DNA of 6,412 nt, taken from contig JAOZOH010000150.1 in NCBI GenBank assembly GCA_029933365.1, forward strand, positions 1-6,412, read 5' to 3'. Of the stretch, positions 1 to 6,346 are shown piece after piece; the stretch's first letter is position 1; each line of letters starts with the position of its first letter. Under the pieces are notes generated by a model. The model made no database searches. It was not told the DNA's origin and saw only the letters and a list, made by a program, of their open reading frames with translations. This stretch comes from Desulfuromusa sp. Its GTDB lineage: Bacteria; Desulfobacterota; Desulfuromonadia; Desulfuromonadales; Geopsychrobacteraceae. The translations under genes and the position numbers were made by a program.

Positions 1-66
1 GATATCAACCCGTTCCGCTCCAATTATGAACTCCGGATTGAAAACATGCGGTTGGGTCGACAGTAA
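1..66 (+). CDS. C-terminal tail of an upstream gene (partial, unidentified)
   Basis: Frame 1 is open from the window edge to a TAA at 64-66 and encodes 21 residues (DINPFRSNYELR at the start, ENMRLGRQ at the end). The composition, with mixed charged, aromatic and aliphatic residues, looks like real protein. It ends just where the DNA turns AT-rich, which is what a gene end would look like. The family cannot be named from so short a tail. An open frame of 21 codons can also occur by chance. If real, the gene lies on the same strand about 200 bases upstream of the polysaccharide operon. Confidence 0.45.
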   Translation, partial: DINPFRSNYELRIENMRLGRQ

Positions 67-75
67 GAAAATTTG

Positions 76-98
76 ATCTGAGTCGACTCTGACTAGAT
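76..98. other. Small inverted repeat after the upstream stop codon
   Basis: ATCT (76-79) pairs with AGAT (95-98) and AGTC (81-84) with GACT (91-94), leaving G80 bulged and a six-base loop. The same stretch contains the perfect 10-base palindrome GAGTCGACTC (80-89), and its GTCGAC core also occurs at 57-62. It begins 10 bases after the TAA at 64-66. No T-run follows, so it is not a convincing intrinsic terminator. It could be a protein-binding site, a weak mRNA hairpin, or chance. Confidence 0.25.
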
Positions 99-130
99 GT
101 ACAAGGGGCCATCAGCTTCAAAAAGTCACA

Positions 131-157
131 ATGACAATTTAAAGAATCTGATATTAA
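131..157 (+). promoter_or_regulatory. Weak candidate sigma-70-type promoter in the operon leader
   Basis: ATGACA (131-136, five of six to TTGACA) is followed after 15 bases by TATTAA (152-157, four of six to TATAAT). It lies in the AT-rich leader about 105 bases before the first gene. The spacing is shorter than ideal. A second weak pair, TTGCCT (178-183) and TACCAT (202-207) with an 18-base spacer, is about as good, so neither is a firm call. No sigma-54 type GG/GC pair was seen in 67-262. The operon promoter should lie in this leader because the four genes downstream overlap or nearly abut. Confidence 0.2.
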
Positions 158-262
158 TAGTTTTATTTTAAGTGCAATTGCCTTATTCTTACCTTTGTAG
201 TTACCATTCTGCGCTGACAATCATCTCGATAGATTGCAACGTTATTCTTTAACCGGATAATT

Positions 263-1657
263 ATGATGAATTTTATTTACTTTGCGTTAGGTAAACATTC
301 CTTACACATTGACACCACTGCTGTTTCCTGTGCGACATTTTCCAGTTATGAAAAATATCTGGAACATAAAACAGTTCCAGATGGTTTTATTATTGAGGGT
401 AGCTCCGATGAACTGGCCCTGGAAGTTCTTAAAAAGCTGCGAGGTGCAAACGATACGTTTTTGTATCCCGTATTTCTCTGTGATCATACGGGTGAACTCT
501 TTGATATGTTGAGTGATGGCAGGGTTTCGAGCCTGGAAGAGGCAGCTGCACAATCAGCGCCACTTTTCCAGCAGCAGATACGCCTGCATCATGATATTGA
601 TGACTATGCTGAAAATGCATTGCTCAGGGTTCTGGCATATCTGTTCTTACGCCCTGAAACTGCTGTACTACCATTCCAGCAATGGGACCATCCCCATCTG
701 TATTCCTATCCACTGCTTGAAGTTTTGGCCGGGGAAGAGGAAGAGGGGTCCTCCCTTGTTGCAACACTGAAGAATCGGAAATTCATCACTGCCATTGAGC
801 TTATTGATCGAGTTCGCCATTGTCCAACTTGTAACTATGCCCATTTTAATTTTATCGATGTCTGCCCTGAGTGCAGCAGTATTGAAATTGAAAAAAAACC
901 TTTTCTCCACTGTTTTACTTGCGGCAATGTTGCTCCGCAAGAACAGTTCATGCGTGACAATATCTTGGTCTGTCCCCAGTGCACGGCACAATTGCGGCAT
1001 ATCGGCGCCGACTATGATCGCCCTTTAGAGAATTATGTCTGCAAGGATTGTGACTGTCTGTTTCAAGAACCTGATGTTATTGCCCATTGTCAGCACTGTG
1101 GGAAAAGGAACCGGCCTGATGAATTGACACCATGGCCAGTCTACTCCTACAGAAGTACTGACCGGGTAACGTATGCAGTCCGGACCGGAGAAGTGGACGA
1201 TGTCTACAGTCTCTTTGACGAATTGCAGAATATCAATCCCATTCACTTCAGTTACACCGTTGATTGGTTACTGAAACTGTGCCAGCGCTACACAGAAGAG
1301 CTTTTTAGCCTGGTTGGAATTCGGGTAAAAAACTTACCTGAACTACATAAAAAAATAGGAAGATACCGCCTGATTGAGTTGGTAGATGGTTATATTTCCC
1401 GTATTCGTGAAATAGTTCGTACAACTGATCTGACAACACGTACTGTTGCTGATATCATCTGGATTTTGCTGCCAAAGACAGATTCCTCTGATTGCGATAT
1501 TATTATTTCCAGATTCATGGCTCTTCAATCTCTCACGACCCAGGATGAAGGGGTTCAGCTGGAATGCGAAGTTGTCACCTTTAATGCGCCAGATAATATG
1601 ATTGCCGGGGAAACAGGCGAGCAACTACTCGTACGGCTTGAGGGTGAGATTGCATGA
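263..1657 (+). CDS. Zinc-ribbon (TackOD1-like) signalling protein with degenerate GGDEF domain
   Basis: This 464-residue soluble protein has no signal peptide or membrane helix and is the likely cytoplasmic regulator of the polysaccharide machinery. Residues 1-105 resemble a receiver fold that has lost phosphorylation: the strand PDGFIIE has Glu45 where the acceptor Asp would sit. Residues about 140-285 resemble TackOD1, a zinc-binding output domain. Six CxxC pairs lie at 187/190, 201/204, 217/220, 237/240, 260/263 and 276/279, enough for three zinc sites. Residues about 345-460 align by eye with a GGDEF domain: VKNLPELHKKIGR matches the FKxIND..GH stretch and WILLPKT the strand after the active site. 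The signature itself is VADII (395-399), so cyclase activity is not expected. An RxxD (R386-D389) stands five residues before it, the position of the c-di-GMP inhibitory site. ATG at 263 or 266 could start it. The ribosome site is weak (CGGA). The domain names are by eye. Confidence 0.85.
   Translation: MMNFIYFALGKHSLHIDTTAVSCATFSSYEKYLEHKTVPDGFIIEGSSDELALEVLKKLRGANDTFLYPVFLCDHTGELFDMLSDGRVSSLEEAAAQSAPLFQQQIRLHHDIDDYAENALLRVLAYLFLRPETAVLPFQQWDHPHLYSYPLLEVLAGEEEEGSSLVATLKNRKFITAIELIDRVRHCPTCNYAHFNFIDVCPECSSIEIEKKPFLHCFTCGNVAPQEQFMRDNILVCPQCTAQLRHIGADYDRPLENYVCKDCDCLFQEPDVIAHCQHCGKRNRPDELTPWPVYSYRSTDRVTYAVRTGEVDDVYSLFDELQNINPIHFSYTVDWLLKLCQRYTEELFSLVGIRVKNLPELHKKIGRYRLIELVDGYISRIREIVRTTDLTTRTVADIIWILLPKTDSSDCDIIISRFMALQSLTTQDEGVQLECEVVTFNAPDNMIAGETGEQLLVRLEGEIA
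1640..1648 (+). promoter_or_regulatory. Ribosome binding site for the glycosyltransferase gene
   Basis: GAGGGTGAG ends five bases before the ATG at 1654 and lies inside the last codons of the first gene. With the ATGA stop/start overlap it fixes the glycosyltransferase start and suggests translational coupling, so regulator and synthase would be made together. Confidence 0.7.
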
Positions 1658-2994
1658 TTGGGGAGATCATTGCACAAGCTTACCACACTCTGATTTTGTT
1701 ACTTCTCAGTCCGTTTCAGCAAGGACTGGAAATTTTCATCCTCAAGTTTGTCCCCTTTGTCCTTTTTCTTGAGATGCCTGTTTATCTTCTGATTCTGATC
1801 GGAATATTGAAATATTACAGCAAAGGGCTTACTCCCGCACCGGAGAATCCTGCTTACCTGCCAACGGTTTCCTGTATTATCACCTGCTACTCTGAGGGTG
1901 AGGATGTCCAGGTAACTATCCGCAGTCTATGTGAACAATTGTATAAAGGCCGTATCGAAATTATTGCTGTTATTGACGGTGCACACCAGAACAGTAGTAC
2001 CTATTCTGCTGCCCGGGAGATGAAGGCGTATTTTCAGAACAAACCGAAGCGAATATTGCGTATCTTACCAAAATGGCAGCGGGGTGGACGGGTCTCCACG
2101 TTGAATACCGGTCTGCAATGTGCCACCGGTGAAATTATCATCAATGTTGATGGTGACACCTCCTTTGATAACGATATGGTATATCGGGCAACCCGGCAGT
2201 TTATGAATCCTAACGTGGTTGGTGTAGCGGGCAGTTTGCGCGTCAGAAACAAAAACACCAGTCTGGTCACCCGTTTACAGGCAATTGAATACCTCATATC
2301 AATTCATGCCACCAGAACCGGTTTGAGTGAGTTCAATCTTGTGAACAATATTTCCGGTGCCTTTGGTATATTTCGGAAAGCGTTTATTCAGAAACTCGGA
2401 GGATGGGACAGTGGAACCGCTGAGGATCTTGACATGACGTTGCGGATCAAAAATTATTTTGCTCGCCATCCGGATCTTCGTATCTGTTTTGAGCCCGGGG
2501 CCATTGGTCACACAGACGTCCCCACAACCTTTCGTGATTTTTTCAATCAGCGGCTTCGCTGGGATGGTGACCTGTTCTACGTTTATATTCGTAAACATTA
2601 TTTGAGCTTCAGTCCCCGCCTGCTTGGGTGGAAAAATATGCTCATGCAGATGTGGGTTGGCCTGTTATTTCAGATTATTCTCCCTTTTGTTATCCTGTTT
2701 TACTCCTGCTATATTTTTACCGCTTACCCGACGGGCCTTGTTTTGGCAGTCTGGGCACTTGTCTATCTGGTCTATCTGGCAATTACTATTATATTCTATT
2801 TTATCAGTATATTGCTGCTATCAGAACGTCCACGACAGGATATCCGGCTGGCTCCGTATATTGTCATTATGCCCTTTTTTACATTTTTTATGCGGATCTG
2901 GGCTGCGATTGCCTGCATGAAAGAGCTATTCATGCAATCACATCTCGACTCCACTATGGCACCCTGGTGGGTATTGAAAAAAAGTAAATTTTAA
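1654..2994 (+). CDS. Processive family 2 glycosyltransferase (exopolysaccharide synthase)
   Basis: An inner-membrane polysaccharide synthase of 446 residues, close in length and layout to PgaC and NodC-type enzymes. One clear N-terminal membrane segment (about 28-52, perhaps preceded by a short one at 10-20) leads to a cytoplasmic GT-A domain. Three hydrophobic segments follow (about 330-357, 361-389, 399-420). The processive synthase motifs are all present: the first Asp in AVIDGA (D108), the GGRVSTLNTGL acceptor-loop region, DxD in VDGDT (D166, D168), the catalytic-base motif AEDLD (E257, D258), and QxxRW (Q299, R302, W303). The sugar is not readable from the motifs; GlcNAc, glucose or another hexose are all possible. 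There is no PilZ domain, unlike BcsA, so control must come from another protein. The gene overlaps the regulator gene by four bases and is 34 bases from the channel gene, so coexpression is likely. Confidence 0.95.
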   Translation: MIGEIIAQAYHTLILLLLSPFQQGLEIFILKFVPFVLFLEMPVYLLILIGILKYYSKGLTPAPENPAYLPTVSCIITCYSEGEDVQVTIRSLCEQLYKGRIEIIAVIDGAHQNSSTYSAAREMKAYFQNKPKRILRILPKWQRGGRVSTLNTGLQCATGEIIINVDGDTSFDNDMVYRATRQFMNPNVVGVAGSLRVRNKNTSLVTRLQAIEYLISIHATRTGLSEFNLVNNISGAFGIFRKAFIQKLGGWDSGTAEDLDMTLRIKNYFARHPDLRICFEPGAIGHTDVPTTFRDFFNQRLRWDGDLFYVYIRKHYLSFSPRLLGWKNMLMQMWVGLLFQIILPFVILFYSCYIFTAYPTGLVLAVWALVYLVYLAITIIFYFISILLLSERPRQDIRLAPYIVIMPFFTFFMRIWAAIACMKELFMQSHLDSTMAPWWVLKKSKF

Positions 2995-3028
2995 CTGTTT
3001 ACAGCATTACGATTGGAACATTGCCACA

Positions 3029-5260
3029 ATGAAGCATTTTCTCCCCTGTGTACGCCGTTGTTGTTTTCTCCTGACTCTGCTGTTCTTGAGTGGTCAGCAG
3101 CTTTCCATTGCGGGCAGCAATATTGTGGATGACAAGGTGTCAGATGTGCGTCCACACCATTCGCTGCAGGAACTTGAACCGTCTGCTTCTAAGTCCCTGG
3201 ATTCACTTGTTGCTGCTGCTGAAATTGAGGAAAATTTGCAGCAGCTTGAACGACAACGGGCGATCGGGGGGCTGGAGTTGTTCGGTGGTACAGGAGTCGG
3301 TCACTATCGTGAAGCTGTTAGTGCTGACAAAATGCGTGATTATGACCGGATACGTTTATTTCTTGGACTACGCTACCCTCTTTTGGGAACTATGGCCGGG
3401 CAACGTGTACAAGTTCTCAAAGCAGAGGAGACAGTCTGGGATAGTAAGCAGCAGAAAAAATTTGACCACCTGACAAATTTGGAGGCTCTACGGTCTCAAT
3501 ACTGTCTTCTCTGGGGAACCCAGAAGAAAATAAAACTCAGTCAGGCTTTTTTGATGGATGAAGCCCAAACAAATCACATTTTACAGGAGAGATATAAACA
3601 GGGGCTACTACTTGATGCAGACCGGCAGGAATTTCTCTCCGCTTTTGCCCTTGTTCATCGAAATATTGCTAATTTGAAAGCTGCTGAGAAAAGAGCTCAA
3701 TCCAACATTGACTTGCTGACAAACCGTTACGCGGGAAATTTTATTGCTCTTGATCCTGATCTTCCCCGTCCTGAGCTTGACCCTCAATTACTCCATTCCA
3801 TGGTTCTTAATAACCATCCCGACATTGTGAGATTACGTGGGCTGATTGATAAACAGCTGAGGGTTCTCAACCTTGCCCGCCACTCCGATGTTCAGGCCAA
3901 AGTTAGCCTGACAGGACATACGGATACCGATTTTCCAAGTAATGATAACGGTTATGGGGTCACTCTCCAGCTTAGTATGGACGCTCCCTGGGAATTTTCC
4001 CGTGCGGCTCATGCAGAGGCGGCGAGAGAACGAGCCCATCTGCTGAAATTACAGAGAGAACTGGACCAGGTCAGCAGCCAGCTGTTGGCAAACATTGACA
4101 ATGACATTGAACACTATCGCGCGACTCTAGAGAACAGGCGTTTTGCTGCCCGGCGAACCAAGGCGGCGCTCGAAAGTGTCAGAGAGCAGGTTTTACGTAG
4201 AGAGACCCTTCCCGGAGACACTTTTGAGCAGTTGCAGCATAGTCGATATATCTATTATCAGGTGGCTATGGATTATATTGATGCTGAGGTATCCCTATTG
4301 CAGGGGGCAGCACGTCTCCTTGCCAGCACAGAGAATGACTCTGCCGCCGGCAGATTGAATCCACAGATCGATACTGTGGTCGATGACCATTATCTCAAAC
4401 CGCTGTGGCAGCGGCGGCTACCTGATTATCAGGAGCCCTCCTCTTCCCCGGTTGCTGGGGCACCATCTGTTGTGGATTCTACACAGAACAATTGCCTTGG
4501 GGTGTATGTCTGGAATTCCAAAAAACTTTTTGCCGATGAACACTCTTCGGCCAGTTTCTGGGAGAAGATGCGAAAAGAGGGGATACACAGAATGTTACTC
4601 TCTTTCGACCGATCACAACTTGACAGATTGAAACTTCCGCTCGGAAAAACCCAGCTGCAATCATTTATCCGCAATGCAAAAGATGCTGGAATTGATGTCG
4701 GTCTACTTCTTGGCGAACCAACATGGATTCTTCCTGAGTATCGACAAGATCTGCTGAATATTATCGGCAGCCTTCAGGATTTCGATTTTTCGTTGATACA
4801 CCTGGATCTGGAACCTAACCAGCTGGCACACATGCAGATTCCTGACCGCGCACTCCTTGCTCATCTGCTGCGGACTGTACAGGCGGTCTCACGGTTGACA
4901 TCACTGCCGGTTGAATTAGACTTGCATCCCCGTTATCTCAGTGAAAATTTTGATGGTTTTTGCCTTGGCTGTGGTCTGCAGAATTTGGAAAATGTTGCTG
5001 TGACACTGATGATTTATATTAATAATCCCGAAAAAGTGGCAAATAGAGCCGGAACCATCATGACCAAGTTTCCCGAGATTCCCATTTCTGTCGCCCAGTC
5101 AGTTGAGCCACAACTTGGTGATAATGGTAGTTATGCCGGGTTATCAAAGAGGCAATTATTAGAAAAGCTGAACGTGCTGAGACAACAGACTGACGACAGG
5201 ATAGGATGTATTTATATCCAGTCCTGGCAAGATTATATGGACATGAATGATGAAAATTAA
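3029..5260 (+). CDS. TolC-like outer-membrane channel fused to a (beta/alpha)8 glycoside-hydrolase-like domain
   Basis: At 743 residues this is far longer than a normal TolC-family protein (about 430-490). Residues 1-29 are a Sec signal peptide (RR then CCFLLTLLFL, small residues SIAGS near the end) without a lipobox. Residues about 55-430 have the two-repeat TolC pattern: long charged helices plus paired strands at about 80-93/106-117 and 288-297/308-319. A Ser/Pro-rich linker (about 465-488) follows. Residues 489-740 can be read as eight strand-helix units starting at GVYVWNS, GIHRMLLSFD, IDVGLLLGEP, IHLDLEP, PVELDLHP, AVTLMIYI, ISVAQSVEP and CIYIQSWQDY. E595 on strand 4 and E693 on strand 7 are where clan GH-A enzymes carry their acid/base and nucleophile, and W733 is on strand 8. 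Since TolC termini face the periplasm, the barrel should act there on the exported polymer. Substrate and activity are inferred. The ATG at 3029 gives the signal peptide directly. Confidence 0.88.
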   Translation: MKHFLPCVRRCCFLLTLLFLSGQQLSIAGSNIVDDKVSDVRPHHSLQELEPSASKSLDSLVAAAEIEENLQQLERQRAIGGLELFGGTGVGHYREAVSADKMRDYDRIRLFLGLRYPLLGTMAGQRVQVLKAEETVWDSKQQKKFDHLTNLEALRSQYCLLWGTQKKIKLSQAFLMDEAQTNHILQERYKQGLLLDADRQEFLSAFALVHRNIANLKAAEKRAQSNIDLLTNRYAGNFIALDPDLPRPELDPQLLHSMVLNNHPDIVRLRGLIDKQLRVLNLARHSDVQAKVSLTGHTDTDFPSNDNGYGVTLQLSMDAPWEFSRAAHAEAARERAHLLKLQRELDQVSSQLLANIDNDIEHYRATLENRRFAARRTKAALESVREQVLRRETLPGDTFEQLQHSRYIYYQVAMDYIDAEVSLLQGAARLLASTENDSAAGRLNPQIDTVVDDHYLKPLWQRRLPDYQEPSSSPVAGAPSVVDSTQNNCLGVYVWNSKKLFADEHSSASFWEKMRKEGIHRMLLSFDRSQLDRLKLPLGKTQLQSFIRNAKDAGIDVGLLLGEPTWILPEYRQDLLNIIGSLQDFDFSLIHLDLEPNQLAHMQIPDRALLAHLLRTVQAVSRLTSLPVELDLHPRYLSENFDGFCLGCGLQNLENVAVTLMIYINNPEKVANRAGTIMTKFPEIPISVAQSVEPQLGDNGSYAGLSKRQLLEKLNVLRQQTDDRIGCIYIQSWQDYMDMNDEN

Positions 5261-6335
5261 TTTCGATGAAAATAAACAGCGCAATCCGCAGCGGGAAAGA
5301 GAAATGAAGGTCCCTTATGCACCGGCAAAACGGAAAACCGCGCGATTTCGCTGGTATCTGATTTTACTGATTGTTTCCAGTCCACTCCTCTATTTTCTGG
5401 GGAAGATGTTGTATCTGCTCTTTGTTATCAACGCTCCGGGGTATGTTACTTTGAATAAAATCCCCGTCAATGCTTCTGTTGCCGGAGTTGTTGCCAAGAT
5501 TGCCGTAAAACCCGGCGAAATGGTAGAGCAAGGTGATCCCCTGATTATTCTTAATGATTTACGTCTTGATCAGCGGGAAAAGGTACTACAGGCAGAATTT
5601 CAAGCATTGAATATCCCGTCTTCAGCAGTCAGTTTTAGTGATGAAACGGTTCTGCGGGATAGAATTGATATCGCTGAAAGAATGGTGGCTTATCAGAAAA
5701 AACGGTTGCAACAATTCCGTTACCTGTTCCAGCAGGGTGCTGCGACACAGGCAGAACTTGATGAAGCAAATTCCCGCTATAATCAAGTCAGATTGACATA
5801 TGGGCAAGCAGTCATTCAGTTTACCGAGTGGAAAGATAAAATAAACAGAGAGGCCTCAACACCCTCAATTCACACAAATGTTCGGAACGCGCAGATAGAG
5901 GCTGAACTTTTGACTATCCAAAAGCAGCGAGCAGCGCTCAGCTATTATTCTACAGGTAAATTCAAGGTGTTGGATATTTTTGTCCAGGAGGGAGAAGCCC
6001 TCTCTCCGGGGAGTAATATGTTGTTGCTTGGAGATTTGGAAGATACGGTCATAACCTGTTATCTTGCCCCCCGGTATATTCGTTATTCCAGGACTGGAAC
6101 CAAGGCTACACTGAAGTTTTCTGATGGTAGAAAGGGTCTAGCTACTGTTATCAATGATGCTAATTTGACGCAGAGATTACCTGGAGATCTGGCATCCCCA
6201 ATTGGTAACAGGGATCTCCAACTGGTTGTCCAACTCGTTCCAGATCAACCATTACCACCCAGGTACCTGATTGATGGTTTACCCGTATCCATCCGTTTTC
6301 ATGGCATTAGCTCATTTTTCGACCAGAACAAGTAA
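5247..6335 (+). CDS. HlyD/Alg44-type periplasmic adaptor (membrane fusion protein)
   Basis: A 362-residue inner-membrane-anchored adaptor. A basic N-terminal tail (KRKTARFRW) precedes one membrane helix (about 36-62), with the remainder periplasmic. The first lipoyl half is at about 66-104 (VNASVAGVVAKIAVKPGEMVEQGDPL), the alpha-hairpin at about 105-235, the second lipoyl half at about 237-263 (VLDIFVQEGEALSPGSNMLLLG), and a beta-barrel region follows, ending near GLPVSIRF. The hairpin tip carries L160 and T167 with the spacing of the R-x3-L-x6-S/T motif used by adaptors to dock on TolC; the Arg position is Q156, with R158 nearby. The gene overlaps the channel gene by 14 bases, so the two are likely coupled partners linking the synthase to the outer membrane. 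No ABC transporter gene accompanies it in this window, which argues against ordinary type I secretion. An internal start at M20 (5304) is possible, giving 343 residues. Confidence 0.92.
   Translation: MMKINFDENKQRNPQREREMKVPYAPAKRKTARFRWYLILLIVSSPLLYFLGKMLYLLFVINAPGYVTLNKIPVNASVAGVVAKIAVKPGEMVEQGDPLIILNDLRLDQREKVLQAEFQALNIPSSAVSFSDETVLRDRIDIAERMVAYQKKRLQQFRYLFQQGAATQAELDEANSRYNQVRLTYGQAVIQFTEWKDKINREASTPSIHTNVRNAQIEAELLTIQKQRAALSYYSTGKFKVLDIFVQEGEALSPGSNMLLLGDLEDTVITCYLAPRYIRYSRTGTKATLKFSDGRKGLATVINDANLTQRLPGDLASPIGNRDLQLVVQLVPDQPLPPRYLIDGLPVSIRFHGISSFFDQNK
5293..5299 (+). promoter_or_regulatory. Possible ribosome binding site for an internal start of the adaptor gene
   Basis: GGGAAAG at 5293-5299 ends four bases before the ATG at 5304 (M20 of the long form). 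The region before the ATG ATG at 5247-5252 shows no clear purine-rich site, although coupling to the preceding gene could replace one. The short form, starting MKVPYAP, keeps the basic tail and the membrane helix intact, so both starts give a sensible protein. The first residues of the long form (polar, KINFDENKQRNPQRERE) may not be translated. Confidence 0.35.
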
Positions 6336-6346
6336 CCACCACATCA

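Noticed and set aside
5..220. Minus-strand open frame of 71 codons across the leader
   Set aside because: It covers AT-rich intergenic DNA and the end of the upstream frame. Its protein has no recognisable pattern, and a plus-strand operon begins right after it.
668..1000. Minus-strand open frame of 110 codons inside the first gene
   Set aside because: It is antisense to the middle of the first gene, including its first zinc-ribbon Cys pairs, whose plus-strand reading has clear CxxC motifs. It is a shadow frame.
389..1657. First gene as an active diguanylate cyclase
   Set aside because: The GGDEF signature is VADII and the metal-binding positions appear lost. The fold may be retained but catalysis is not expected.
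2628..2987. Plus-strand open frame of 119 codons overlapping the end of the glycosyltransferase gene
   Set aside because: It is an out-of-frame reading of DNA that encodes the C-terminal membrane helices; T-rich codons for hydrophobic residues keep alternative frames open. No ribosome site or family pattern supports it.
5247..6335. Adaptor as part of a type I (ABC) protein secretion or drug efflux system
   Set aside because: HlyD and TolC homologues suggest this at first sight, but no ABC or RND transporter gene is present and the partner is a processive GT2 synthase. Polysaccharide export fits better.
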